Of a stretch of DNA of 43,239 nucleotides, positions 7,004-15,224 are shown one piece after another (position 1 is the stretch's first letter; each line of letters begins with the position of its first letter). This stretch comes from a virus. A model generated the notes under the pieces. The model was not told where the DNA came from and did no database searches. It worked only from the letters and a program-made list of their open reading frames with translations. The DNA lies in IMG/VR virus record IMGVR_UViG_3300009494_000008, positions 1 to 43,239 of that record; one strand, given 5' to 3'. The translations under genes were made by a program, and so were the position numbers.

Positions 7004-9439
7004 TTATGCTCCGACGTTCAATGCCTGTTCGATCTCATCGCCTATGATCTGCCCGAGCCGGCGGCCGTCTGTCTCAACATCAGACATGGTGGCTTGCCCG
7101 ATCTGCACGGTGACGGTGACTTGCGCGCCTCCGCTGATGTCCCCGCCCGCGGCGTCGAGCGTTGCCCTCCCGTAGCCCCCGCGTTGCACTGTGCTCCGAT
7201 CCATGACGAGCTCGTTCGACTTGAGGAACTTGAAGCCCTCCTCGTAGGGAGCCCCTCCCGTGTGGAACCCGAGCCGGCCCTTGATCGCCTTGATGAGCGC
7301 GATCGTCGCCGCGCCCTTCGCAAGTGCGGGCCCGATCTTCGCCCACGCGGACCAGTCGAACAGTCCTTGCATCGACAGGATGCCGACGGTCTCAGCCTGA
7401 GCCATCAGCGTGTTCGTGACCGCCTTCATGGCGAACTTCTCGACCATGTCGGCGTACGCCTTGCCGACAGTCTTGGCCATCGCGAGCACAAACGTCTTCT
7501 CCTTCTTGATGTTCTCCTCGAGACTCTCCCCGATGTCGACCATGAACGAGGTGAGCGCGCTTCCCGCGAATCTCATTTCCTCCTCGATACGCGAGCGCGT
7601 CGCGGCGAACCGCTCCTCTACCCCGGTCAAAGTCTCGTCCGTTACATCGGCAATCTCTCCGAGCAGGTTCGGCATCGGTACCGCGAGCCCGCCGGCCGTC
7701 AAGGCTTCGGCCGCAACCGCCGTGACCTCCGCGACTCCGTTGACGATCTTCTCCGCTGCGTCCGGCGGTGGCGTGAACAGCTTGTCATAGAAATCTGACG
7801 TCCAAGAGGTCGCGCCCTCTGGAAGATCAACCGGCGCGTTCTCCCATGCCTCTGCCATCAACTGTCCGACGTCGCCAAGCTGGAAGCTCTCAGCGAACTG
7901 ACGCCTCCAGTCAGGGTCGATCCAGTTCTTCGGGTCGAATGCCTCCCCTATTATCTTGGCATCGTTCTTGAGCGCATCGAAGAACGCCGACATCCCCGCG
8001 CCGAGTCGCTGGAAGAAAATGAAGATGTCTGAACCCACTGCCTCCCAATACTCTGGCGAGAACAGTGCCTTCATCATCGCCGCCCACTCGGTCTTGTTGC
8101 GTAGTGCCTCTACCTCTGCCGCGTTCCCGTCTCGAAGTGCGTCGTAGTAATCGGACATGGTCTTGTCTGCGACAGCGTAGGCTGTCGCGAGAGCTCCGAC
8201 CGCAATCGCCAGAATCCCTATAGGTCCAGCGGCCGCGCCCAGAAGCGGCGCCATTCGCCCGACAATTGACAACACCCCAAAGAGCCCGCCGGCTAGAAGT
8301 GCTATCTTCACAACTAGCTCGACAGTGGAATCGCTCAGGCCGTCGAACTTGTCCATCAACCCTTGGAGCCATCCGGTCAGCGTCCTGACGTGCGGCAGGA
8401 GCTTCTCCCCGATCTTGATGCCGAGCGTGATCACCGTGTTCTTGAGGATCTTCGCTTGCGCGGCGACGGTGTCCATCTGACGCGCGAGCATTTCGCTGGC
8501 GCGGTTCGTGCCGGTGATCATGCCCTCGAACTCGTCCAAGCCGTCGCCGGCCTCGAGGAGAGCGAGCAGAGCGGGAGCCCCGCGGAGTCCGAAGTCTTGG
8601 AACGCTGACGCGGCGTCGAGCCCCGCCGTGTTCAAGACCTTCATGATCTCGCTCATCGAGTGCATCCGAGGATCGACGGCGCCGAGACTGAGACCGAGAT
8701 CCCCGATCCGCTTCTTGAGGCTCTCGGTTGGATCGAGGAGTGACGCGAGGATACGACGGAGCGATGTTCCCGCGGCCGAGCCGTCGAGGCCGGCGTTGTA
8801 GAGAACCATCAGAGCGGCCGACGTTTCTTCGATGCTGAGCCCGGCGCTCCTAGCGACCGGGCCGATGTAGGCGAACGACGCCGAGAGCTTATCCATCTTC
8901 GCGAGGGATCCCCCGATCGAAGCCGCCATGACGTTGACGATCCGCTCGGTGTCCTCCGCGGTGAGGCCGAAGGCGTTCATAGTCGAGACCACGGTCGACG
9001 TGGTCTCGGAGAGTCCGTACTGCGTGGCGTCCGCGAGCTTGATCACGGACGGAAGTGTAGAGTAGATCTGTGCGGCCCGCTGTCCCGAGGACGCGAGCTC
9101 ATACATCGCGCCGGCGGCCTCAGTCGCAGATCGCGTGGTGGTCGTGCTCATGTCGTACGCGAGGTTCTTGAGCCGACCGAACTCCTCCCCCGTGGTCTTG
9201 GCGACGGAGTCCATGTTCGCCATCGACTGCTCGAAGTCAGCCGCGGCCTTCACGGACAGGCCGAGGCCGGCACCTATGATGCCAGCCCCGGCCGCGAACT
9301 TGAGCGAGGAGCGGTGCATGAAGGCGTTGAAGCCGCCCATCTTCCGCTCCATCTGATCTATGCTGTTTAGAAACTGCTTGTTGCCGAGTGTGACGGCCGT
9401 TCGCAGGGCCATCTCACCGCCGAAACCCACGAGTGGCAC
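7004..9439 (-). CDS. Tail tape measure protein
   Basis: 811 residues starting at GTG 9439, with GAGGAA upstream. The N-terminal third has the TP901-type tape-measure core (FEQSMANMDSVAKTTGEEF; LSIEETSAALMVLYNAGLDGSAAGTSLRRIL). A long hydrophobic stretch (~375-430) follows, then an Ala-rich helical region and a C-terminus with a GGDISGG hinge. It sets tail length and is fed by the chaperone pair just upstream. At roughly 1.5 angstrom per residue this implies a tail of about 120 nm. Confidence 0.93.
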   Translation of the reverse strand: MPLVGFGGEMALRTAVTLGNKQFLNSIDQMERKMGGFNAFMHRSSLKFAAGAGIIGAGLGLSVKAAADFEQSMANMDSVAKTTGEEFGRLKNLAYDMSTTTTRSATEAAGAMYELASSGQRAAQIYSTLPSVIKLADATQYGLSETTSTVVSTMNAFGLTAEDTERIVNVMAASIGGSLAKMDKLSASFAYIGPVARSAGLSIEETSAALMVLYNAGLDGSAAGTSLRRILASLLDPTESLKKRIGDLGLSLGAVDPRMHSMSEIMKVLNTAGLDAASAFQDFGLRGAPALLALLEAGDGLDEFEGMITGTNRASEMLARQMDTVAAQAKILKNTVITLGIKIGEKLLPHVRTLTGWLQGLMDKFDGLSDSTVELVVKIALLAGGLFGVLSIVGRMAPLLGAAAGPIGILAIAVGALATAYAVADKTMSDYYDALRDGNAAEVEALRNKTEWAAMMKALFSPEYWEAVGSDIFIFFQRLGAGMSAFFDALKNDAKIIGEAFDPKNWIDPDWRRQFAESFQLGDVGQLMAEAWENAPVDLPEGATSWTSDFYDKLFTPPPDAAEKIVNGVAEVTAVAAEALTAGGLAVPMPNLLGEIADVTDETLTGVEERFAATRSRIEEEMRFAGSALTSFMVDIGESLEENIKKEKTFVLAMAKTVGKAYADMVEKFAMKAVTNTLMAQAETVGILSMQGLFDWSAWAKIGPALAKGAATIALIKAIKGRLGFHTGGAPYEEGFKFLKSNELVMDRSTVQRGGYGRATLDAAGGDISGGAQVTVTVQIGQATMSDVETDGRRLGQIIGDEIEQALNVGA

Positions 9440-9443
9440 TTGG

Positions 9444-9752
9444 CTATTCCTCGTCGTCGAAGAAGGCCGCGAGGTCGTACTCGCCGTCGGGTGTTCGTGC
9501 CACCTCGACGTGCTCCCCGGGCGTATCGAGTATGCGCCGGAGGAAGGGTTCCGGTTTCTCGCCCTTGGCCTTGATCGGGTCGTTGATCCTGCTCGGATCG
9601 TCCCCGATCAGATAGGCCGCGAGCTCTGCGATCTTGCCGGAAGTCCCGCACGCGGCGGCGATTCCGACGTGGAATATGTCCTCCTTCGTGACAGCCTGAG
9701 CGGTGCGATAGCCCTCGATCGCGTCGCGGGCTTCTAGCTCGTCGAACCCTCG
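9444..9752 (-). CDS. Tail assembly chaperone C-terminal extension (gpGT-like, -1 frameshift product)
   Basis: A 102-residue frame with no suitable start codon, lying between the gpG-like gene and the tape measure. It begins in the -1 frame at the slip site 9752-9758 and runs RGFDELEARDAIEGYR through to AAFFDDEE before TAG. Joined to the first 274 residues of the upstream protein it gives a 376-residue fusion. The size, position and frame relation match the lambda G/GT system. It has no Shine-Dalgarno site, so independent translation is unlikely. Confidence 0.8.
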   Translation of the reverse strand, partial: RGFDELEARDAIEGYRTAQAVTKEDIFHVGIAAACGTSGKIAELAAYLIGDDPSRINDPIKAKGEKPEPFLRRILDTPGEHVEVARTPDGEYDLAAFFDDEE

Positions 9753-10573
9753 GGGCCCGAGGCCGTAGAGTCGGACGACGGCTCCGCGGACTCTGCGCCC
9801 GACGGTGCGGGCGTAGACGCTGTAGCCTCCTTGCTGTCGTCCTCCTCCTCGTCCTCCTCGACCACTTCTGTTCCGAGGATCGAAAGGGATTCCCCCAAGT
9901 AGTCGCGCACCTCACCGATCACGATAGCCGCGCGGGTGATCCGCATAGCCTCACCCGGAAGAAGATTCTCCTCGGCCCATGCGCGATCCTGTCCGACCGC
10001 GAGGCCCGCGAGCTCGTACATCAGGTTCGACTCGGCCGAGACCTTGGCCGCGGCGATCACCGCCATCCTCCCGCGCTCTGCGACATATCTCTGCACGGCG
10101 ACGCCGGCGACGCGCTCGGGGTGCCAGTCCGGGTGCTCGTCCCTGATCTGAGTCTGGAAGTGGTCGATCGGGGGAGTTTCGGCCCGCTCCATGAGCCCGG
10201 CGAAGGCCGTCGAGACCACCTCAATGAAGGTCCCCATCGGCTTGATCACGAGCGGATCGGGAACGTACTTCACGTTGTAGGTCCCGGCCTCGACGATCTT
10301 CTCGATCTCGGCCTCGATCCGTTCCTTGCGCTTCTCTGCCGCCGTTTTCTTCTTCGGCTTCTTGGGGACCTCGTCGGCCACCTCGGGCGGCACTTCAACG
10401 TCGAGCGTGATGTCCGGGGGGGCGTCAGCCGTGGCCTCCCCGGCCGGCTTCTCGTTCGGTTCGGCCTCGACTACAACGCGACGGAGGAGCTTCTTCGCTC
10501 CGTCCGTTTTCACCTCACTTGTGGGTGAGTCCTCGGGCCCCGATTCGGGCTTCTTCTCCTCTGACTGCGACAC
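9734..10573 (-). CDS. Tail assembly chaperone (gpG-like)
   Basis: 279 residues. The GTG at 10573 is preceded by AGGAGATCCCGA; the open frame extends upstream but without a site. The N-terminus (~1-95) is charged and Pro/Lys/Glu-rich, probably disordered. A helical core follows (~95-235, with FIEVVSTAFAGLMERAE and YVAERGRMAVIAAAKV), then an acidic Ser/Ala/Pro tail. It overlaps the preceding gene by 59 bases. The extra N-terminal region is unusual for a gpG protein. It is expected to coat the tape measure before tube assembly. Confidence 0.8.
   Translation of the reverse strand: MSQSEEKKPESGPEDSPTSEVKTDGAKKLLRRVVVEAEPNEKPAGEATADAPPDITLDVEVPPEVADEVPKKPKKKTAAEKRKERIEAEIEKIVEAGTYNVKYVPDPLVIKPMGTFIEVVSTAFAGLMERAETPPIDHFQTQIRDEHPDWHPERVAGVAVQRYVAERGRMAVIAAAKVSAESNLMYELAGLAVGQDRAWAEENLLPGEAMRITRAAIVIGEVRDYLGESLSILGTEVVEEDEEEDDSKEATASTPAPSGAESAEPSSDSTASGPEGSTS
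9752..9758 (-). other. Probable -1 ribosomal frameshift site GGGCCCC
   Basis: Read in the gpG frame as tcG GGC CCC, this heptamer fits the X XXY YYZ rule and lets both tRNAs re-pair after a one-base backward slip. It lies 15 bases before the gpG-frame TAG stop. Slippage opens the 102-codon extension without any stop until 9446-9444. Confidence 0.7.
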
Positions 10574-11120
10574 TCGGGATCTCCTGTTCTTCTGCCGAGA
10601 GTTCTGATCTCTCGGAGGCCAACCGCGCGATGCCATCGACTAGGTTGACGGCAAACGCCTTATTCTGGAGGCTCGTCGGTCGGCCGGTTTTCCGCTCGAA
10701 CTCCTCCCGTAGCTGTTCGACTATCCGCATCAGTGCATGATGCTGGACACCGTAGACAGGAGGGCTAAACAGTGTGCCGTTGAACCACATATCCTTCTTC
10801 GCTTTGGCGAGTCGGTGCGAGTGCTCGAACGGCGCGAGCGCAAACATCACGACGGGCTTCCATTCTCGGAGCTCCCGTCGCCGCACATCCTCGGGCCCCT
10901 CGTATACGAGCCGGTTCTTGCCGGACGTGCCCCGTCGCCGCTTCTTCGGAATCTTCCTCGGCTTGAGCTCGATGTACGCGAACGCGAGCTCTACCGGCGG
11001 GAGTGCATCCTCCGAGTCGATCACGCCATCCTTGATGATGTAGTTCTCGATCATCATGGCGGCGACGAGGTTGACGTCCGAACAGCACCAGTAGCCCTTC
11101 GTTATCTGCCACAGTGCCAT
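10515..11120 (-). CDS. Hypothetical tail-region protein, 201 aa
   Basis: Not recognised. It lies between the major tail protein and the tail chaperone. The N-terminus MALWQITKGYWCCSDVN precedes a hydrophobic/helical region, a basic stretch (KPRKIPKKRRRGTSGK, ~53-68) and a C-terminal helical region with heptad character (MRIVEQLREEFERKTG). The last 59 bases overlap the chaperone start. It could be a chaperone-associated or tail-completion protein; only its position supports this. Confidence 0.7.
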   Translation of the reverse strand: MALWQITKGYWCCSDVNLVAAMMIENYIIKDGVIDSEDALPPVELAFAYIELKPRKIPKKRRRGTSGKNRLVYEGPEDVRRRELREWKPVVMFALAPFEHSHRLAKAKKDMWFNGTLFSPPVYGVQHHALMRIVEQLREEFERKTGRPTSLQNKAFAVNLVDGIARLASERSELSAEEQEIPSVAVRGEEARIGARGLTHK

Positions 11121-11158
11121 TGTCGGCCTTTCTTCTTCGGCCGTAGTTTAGGTGGAGG

Positions 11159-11668
11159 CTACGCGGCGGCGTCAGTCATGGCGCCGATCGTGTTGTCAGC
11201 GGCATCGCAGAGCGACCGCCACTTAGCCCCGACGTTGTGCTCGGCTTCCCGCGACATGACCCAGTCGCCGGGCTCAACGGGGATCGCCTGATTGAACACG
11301 ATCGCCCGCTGAAACCCGCCGGGACACGTCCCGTAAACCGTGAGCTCGACCTCCGTGCACTCGTCGGTGCCTCCAAAGTCGTCGGGCGTCACCGCATCGT
11401 AGGTTCCGTCCCCGCCGAACACCATCAGGTCGATGTTCCGCGTGGTCAGTTCCCAAATCGTGAAGGCAATCACGTACGATTCGCTCGTCGGGTATCCCTT
11501 GATCGGCCCCATAGTCTGCTCGGGGTGAATCAGGAGAATCTCCGGCTCGCGCGTGACTGTCACGCCTCCCGGTGCGAGAGCCCCAACATCCACAGCCGAT
11601 CCGTCGGCGGCGGTCTTGGTCAACGCCGTTCCCGGTCCGTTGCAGATGTTGTCCCTTGTGACGCTCAC
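11159..11668 (-). CDS. Probable major tail (tube) protein
   Basis: 169 residues with a GTG start at 11668 directly after the preceding stop codon. Predominantly beta (GGVTVTREPEILLIH, YVIAFTIWELTTRNIDLMVFGG, CTEVELTVYG), of suitable length for a siphovirus tube subunit. It stands between the putative tail terminator and the chaperone/tape-measure block, exactly where the tube gene is expected. No sheath gene is present, which supports a non-contractile tail. Identity rests on order and fold pattern. Confidence 0.7.
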   Translation of the reverse strand: MSVTRDNICNGPGTALTKTAADGSAVDVGALAPGGVTVTREPEILLIHPEQTMGPIKGYPTSESYVIAFTIWELTTRNIDLMVFGGDGTYDAVTPDDFGGTDECTEVELTVYGTCPGGFQRAIVFNQAIPVEPGDWVMSREAEHNVGAKWRSLCDAADNTIGAMTDAAA

Positions 11669-11836
11669 CTAGCTATCGTCCTCCTCTCCTGTCGGGAGCG
11701 GTTCGGTAGCCGCGCCCGGGTCAGTTGCCGGCGGGGTCGACGTCGTCTTGCGCCGAGCTCGCCGCTTGGCCGTGGGCTTCTCTGCCTCGGCCTCCCTCTT
11801 GTATCTCGCGTGTAGTATCTGAAACGGGGTCGGCAT
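11669..11836 (-). CDS. Small basic hypothetical protein, 55 aa
   Basis: A short gene filling the gap between two tail genes. The ATG at 11836 has GGAGGACCA upstream, and the TAG is immediately followed by the GTG of the tube gene. The N-terminal half is helical and basic (residues 11-31, including KRRARRK); the second half is Thr/Pro/Glu-rich and acidic. No family is recognised. Tight packing and a good ribosome-binding site support it as real; it may be a tail assembly cofactor. Confidence 0.65.
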   Translation of the reverse strand: MPTPFQILHARYKREAEAEKPTAKRRARRKTTSTPPATDPGAATEPLPTGEEDDS

Positions 11837-11844
11837 TGGTCCTC

Positions 11845-12663
11845 CTACGTGACGTCCTGCCCCACGAACGCGCGGAGCATAACACGATTGAGCTTGTGGT
11901 AGAACTTCCCCGCGTGCTCATCGGACCCGACGTCCCTCTGAGTGCCGATCGGTCGCTCGAGCCAACCAACGAGCCCGTCGAGGTCGTTGAAGCGAATCAG
12001 ATTCTTTACGGCGACTGTCATAGCCTCGAGCCCTTCGTCGTCGGTCAGGAGGCCCTCAGCGCCCTTGCCCTCCATTGTGACGCACGGGTAGAGCGCGATG
12101 TGGTAGTAGAGCCCGAACGTCTGAGTCTCGGTGCCGTCGGCCCGTAGTCCCTGACCCTGATCCGCGCCTCCGCGATGCTCGTCAAGGATCGGACAGACAT
12201 AGACCGTGCGGAGCCCTGATCCCTCGAGATCCGGCATCGTCGACTCATAGCACCTCACCGCGGGTTGCCAACCGGCCATAGCCGTGAGGGTCGGATCCGC
12301 GTCGAGAACGGCCTTGAGAGCGTCGGCCACCTCCATAATCTCCGGGATCGTGCCCGGGTAGCTCGTCGGTTTGAGTGGAATCGTCCAATCCCTCCGGCCG
12401 GCAAGAGTCACCTCCGAGAGCACTGATCGGTGCCCCGGGGCGGTGATCAAGAGCGAATACGCGCCGGCGGCGAACTCGGTCTCGGTGATGATCCCGCCCC
12501 CGTCCGTGATCAGAGCCGTGGATCCGATCGTGACGGTCGCCCCCTCGATCGCCGCGCCTACCTCGTCGATCACCCGCACCATGACGGGGCAGTAGTTGAG
12601 AAACGCCGTGTTGTAGCCCGAGGCGTGCCCGTCGGTCAAGAGCCCCACAGGATCGAAGCTCAT
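11845..12663 (-). CDS. Probable tail terminator with N-terminal Ig/carboxypeptidase-regulatory-like domain
   Basis: 272 residues. Residues ~25-100 look like a beta-sandwich of the CarboxypepD-regulatory type (VRVIDEVGAAIEGATVTIGS, AAGAYSLLITAPGHRS). From ~105 the sequence changes to an alpha/beta domain (MEVADALKAVLDADPTL; FGLYYHIALYPCVTMEGK) resembling tail terminator proteins that cap the tube. It precedes the tube gene and overlaps the upstream gene by an ATGA. The extra Ig-like domain may decorate the neck. Confidence 0.65.
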   Translation of the reverse strand: MSFDPVGLLTDGHASGYNTAFLNYCPVMVRVIDEVGAAIEGATVTIGSTALITDGGGIITETEFAAGAYSLLITAPGHRSVLSEVTLAGRRDWTIPLKPTSYPGTIPEIMEVADALKAVLDADPTLTAMAGWQPAVRCYESTMPDLEGSGLRTVYVCPILDEHRGGADQGQGLRADGTETQTFGLYYHIALYPCVTMEGKGAEGLLTDDEGLEAMTVAVKNLIRFNDLDGLVGWLERPIGTQRDVGSDEHAGKFYHKLNRVMLRAFVGQDVT

Positions 12664-13643
12664 TCGCGCGTCACCTCCGCGGACGTGTCAGTGACGACGA
12701 CGGAGGTCAGAGGCGTGTCGTCGGCCATCGTGATTACGAGCCCGCCCGTGGTCTTGTTGAACGTCACTTTGATGTCGTGCACGGCCTCTGCGATCTGTGC
12801 GACCGTGGGAGCCGCGCCCCCGCCGGCGGCCGACACCTGCAAGTCGAGGAAGTAGCCGAAGGTCCCCGGCGTCGTGTAGCCGGCCTGTAGCTCGGTCCAC
12901 ACGCCGGCCACGATCGCCGCCACAGTCGGATCGTTGAGAGCCGCGATCGCAGACACGATCGAGGCGATGTCCGCGCCAGCAAACTTGACGGAGTCCGTTG
13001 TGATTGCCGCGAGGATCTCAGCCGCGCTGAGATCGTTCATGAGAGCGATCACATCAGCCGCGGCGTGGGAGCTCCTCGTCGTGATCGCCGCATCGAGATT
13101 GGCGATCAGGGTCCCGGCGAACTTCGTCGAGTCTGTCGTGATCGCCGCGAGGATCTCCGCGGCGTTGAGGTCGTTCATGAGAGCGACCACATCAGCCGCG
13201 GCGTGGGAGCTCCTCGAGGAGATCGTAGCGTTGAGATTCGCGCCGGCCCACTTCGTCGAGTCCGTCGTGAGAGCCGCGAGCACCGCGGCCGCGTCCAGAT
13301 CGTTGAGCGCGTCGATCGTCGTGTCGAGATCGTCAAGGAGATTCGCGCTGACCACGAGAGAGCCGTAGTAGTTGATACAGGAGGCGTGCTCTACGACGAA
13401 GTCGAAGCGGCCCACGGTGTTGAGATCCGTCGTCGACCACGAGATCAGGTATGCACCCTTGCCGGGGGTGATCTCCGTCCAGTTGCCCGTCGCCGTCTTG
13501 GAGGACCACGCCGTAGCGCCCTCTTTGCGATAGCTGATCGTCACCGATGCGGCAAGCGCCCCGGTCTCGGGCGTCTGCCCGTCGGCACTCTGGATCAGAA
13601 GGCAAGGAATCGCTCGAGCCACACCCTGCTTGACGATCTCCAT
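12660..13643 (-). CDS. Repeat-containing virion protein, 327 aa
   Basis: An N-terminal beta-sandwich (~1-100; TISYRKEGATAWSSKTA, AYLISWSTTDLNTVGRFDFVVEH) is followed by three tandem ~43-46-residue units whose cores begin at 114, 157 and 203 (NDLNAAEILAAITTDSTKFAG type). A C-terminal beta region ends with DTSAEVTRE. The arrangement suggests a fibrous or whisker-like virion component with a helical repeat shaft. It is encoded in the neck/tail region and overlaps the next gene by 4 bases. No named family. Confidence 0.75.
   Translation of the reverse strand: MEIVKQGVARAIPCLLIQSADGQTPETGALAASVTISYRKEGATAWSSKTATGNWTEITPGKGAYLISWSTTDLNTVGRFDFVVEHASCINYYGSLVVSANLLDDLDTTIDALNDLDAAAVLAALTTDSTKWAGANLNATISSRSSHAAADVVALMNDLNAAEILAAITTDSTKFAGTLIANLDAAITTRSSHAAADVIALMNDLSAAEILAAITTDSVKFAGADIASIVSAIAALNDPTVAAIVAGVWTELQAGYTTPGTFGYFLDLQVSAAGGGAAPTVAQIAEAVHDIKVTFNKTTGGLVITMADDTPLTSVVVTDTSAEVTRE
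12975..13304 (-). repeat. Three in-frame tandem repeats within the 327-aa virion protein
   Basis: The segment coding for residues 114-223 holds three copies of an Ala/Asp/Thr-rich unit, two of which also share SSHAAADV(V/I)ALMNDL. The unit spacing is 43 and 46 residues. Nucleotide similarity is also high (repeated gtgatcgccgcgaggatctc-type blocks), so copy number could change by recombination. Confidence 0.85.
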
Positions 13644-13647
13644 TTGG

Positions 13648-14322
13648 TTACGCCTCCGCGGATCTCAGCCGGCCGGGAATCCGGGCCATCACCTTGATGT
13701 CGCCCGAGGGAAGGATCACCGCCGCGATCACACTTGAGAATCCCGGCATGGCCGGGAGCTTCCAGTTCCAACGGTTGAACAGTCCCGTTGGTACAGTGTA
13801 GGTGACGTCTATCCACATCATCAAGCCCGGGAACCACTTCGCGTGGAAGTACCATTCCGGGCCAGCGGCGGTCTCTGTCCACGCGGAATCGTCCTGCACT
13901 TCTAGGTCCGTATCTCCGGTGAGATTGACGCACGCCTTGATGAGCGTGACGTCGATGTTCGCCGGCAACGAGGGGAGCGTGCCGCCGTAGGACTTCGAGC
14001 CGCACTGTACGTAGCCTCCCCAGTCGTCGGTCGTGATGCTGTTCCCTATCCGCGCATCGTCGTACAAGACCACGAACTTGTAGTTGCCAACGTCAATCCC
14101 GAACGGCTCGTCGACAAGTCTCAGGTAGAGCCGGAAGGTGACGTCGTCGACGGTTGCGTTGTTCGGGATCGGCGCGGTGTTGAAAGAGTAGTAAGCGCGC
14201 TCCTCGATCGTCGCAGTACACACCCCCTGAGCGGCGATCGTGCCGGTCTGATCGTAGGCGGTGAGTCCTCCGTCGTCCCTGATAAACCCGTACGGGCTCG
14301 GGGTGAATCGGTCAGTAGCCAC
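13648..14322 (-). CDS. Hypothetical beta-rich virion protein, 224 aa
   Basis: The start is set at GTG 14322 because AGGAGG lies 8 bases upstream; an in-frame TTG further upstream has no site. The protein is beta-rich (YYSFNTAPIPNNATVDDVTFRLYLRL, YKFVVLYDD, WYFHAKWFPGLMMWIDVTYTV), like a jelly-roll or carbohydrate-binding sandwich. The pattern of a strand after 'NATVDDVTFRLYL' recalls DNRLRE/TGF-propeptide-like modules in secreted and phage proteins. Located in the neck/tail region; a surface or decoration role is inferred. Confidence 0.7.
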   Translation of the reverse strand: MATDRFTPSPYGFIRDDGGLTAYDQTGTIAAQGVCTATIEERAYYSFNTAPIPNNATVDDVTFRLYLRLVDEPFGIDVGNYKFVVLYDDARIGNSITTDDWGGYVQCGSKSYGGTLPSLPANIDVTLIKACVNLTGDTDLEVQDDSAWTETAAGPEWYFHAKWFPGLMMWIDVTYTVPTGLFNRWNWKLPAMPGFSSVIAAVILPSGDIKVMARIPGRLRSAEA

Positions 14323-14343
14323 GACCGCGACCTCCTGCAAGAC

Positions 14344-14700
14344 TCAACCCTTGATATACTCCACGACGACGCGGCTCGTTCCGCTCGCGCTCGAGTCCGC
14401 GACGATCCCGACGAGAAGTGTCTGTCCGATCTCGACCGGCACCACGAGGTTGACCGGCTCGGTGAGATTCGGATGTGCGAGCGGCTTCAACTGATCTTCA
14501 CCATCGAGCCTGATCGCGTAGATCACCGTGTTTGTCGAATCGTTCACGAAGGTGAAGCGGAGAGCAAGGATCGCCTCGGTCGCCGTGTGCTGAAAGAGAA
14601 TGGCGCCCGGCTCGGCTGTCGGGTTGTCAACCTCGTTGCTCGTGAACACTTCGGTCATGCCGTGATCGGCCAACCACTCTAGGATCTCTTGGCTCGGCAA
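14344..14700 (-). CDS. Hypothetical virion protein, 118 aa
   Basis: TTG start with GGGAGGTAGACC upstream. The N-terminus forms a short helix (QEILEWLADHGMTEVF); the remainder is beta-sandwich-like (AILALRFTFVNDSTNTVIYAIRL, VNLVVPVEIGQTLLVGIVADSS, RVVVEYIKG). It is encoded between the morphogenesis protein and other beta-rich proteins. It may be a small decoration or fibre-base protein. No family recognised. Confidence 0.7.
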   Translation of the reverse strand: MPSQEILEWLADHGMTEVFTSNEVDNPTAEPGAILFQHTATEAILALRFTFVNDSTNTVIYAIRLDGEDQLKPLAHPNLTEPVNLVVPVEIGQTLLVGIVADSSASGTSRVVVEYIKG

Positions 14701-14703
14701 GGT

Positions 14704-15216
14704 CTACCTCCCGCCTTTCTTGATCTGCGATTCGAGAGCTCTCTTGATTCGGATAGACAGAGGAGCCGTCCAACCCGTCGGCAGGAACGCCCGCGCGGCG
14801 ATCCCACGCGCGGCGTCCCCGAACTGATGAGTCCGTGCGTATATGATATTCGTGCCGATCCACACGGTCGGCGGGAGAGCGGTTTTCTTGATCGTGATAG
14901 AGCCCCGGAGGCGGCCGGTGTCGAGGAGGATCTTCGCGCTGTGCCGCTTGGTGGTCTTGCGCTTCCCCTTGGGCCGGCGGGCGGTCGTCGCCTTCGCGAG
15001 CGGCTTCCACGGCCGGCGGTGTTGGGGTTCGGCTTGGAGCTCAAACGACTTGAGAGTTTCGACCCGAACGGCTTCGCCCGCGAGCGTGAGGAACGGTTCC
15101 GGGTTCATGACGTTGATCCGAAGCCGGTTGAGCAGACCCGTGAACTTGAGCAGATCGCCCTTGTCCATGACAAAGGCGGCTCCCTGTCGGGTCGCTCCTG
15201 CTTGATAGCCGGGCAC
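14704..15216 (-). CDS. Phage virion morphogenesis protein (gpG/Phage_tail_S-like)
   Basis: 170 residues from GTG 15216 (AGGAGGCGAC upstream). It matches the family pattern seen in Mu gpG and related proteins: an N-terminal helical region, RRPWKPLAKAT, LLDTGRLRGSITIK (~96-109), VWIGTNIIYARTHQFG and ARAFLPTGW near the end. Members act at the head-tail junction or in tail completion. It follows the gp36-like adaptor, as in Mu-like heads. The internal basic stretch (RRPKGKRKTTKRH) is typical. Confidence 0.82.
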   Translation of the reverse strand: MPGYQAGATRQGAAFVMDKGDLLKFTGLLNRLRINVMNPEPFLTLAGEAVRVETLKSFELQAEPQHRRPWKPLAKATTARRPKGKRKTTKRHSAKILLDTGRLRGSITIKKTALPPTVWIGTNIIYARTHQFGDAARGIAARAFLPTGWTAPLSIRIKRALESQIKKGGR

Positions 15217-15224
15217 GTCGCCTC

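Noticed and set aside
6641-7798. Long plus-strand open frame of 385 codons
   Set aside because: It lies antisense to the distal-tail and tape-measure genes. It arises from GC-rich codon structure, has no ribosome-binding site or recognisable domain, and would break the single-strand organisation.
9890-9898. Alternative frameshift site TTGGGGGAA
   Set aside because: The A-site re-pairing after slippage would be poor (GAA to GGA), and the resulting extension begins with a Gly/Arg-rich low-complexity stretch. GGGCCCC at 9752-9758 fits the rule better.
9367-9915. Minus-strand 182-codon frame over the tail chaperone junction
   Set aside because: It is the third frame, Arg/Ser/Pro-rich. The slip-site frame with acidic and hydrophobic alternation explains the region better.
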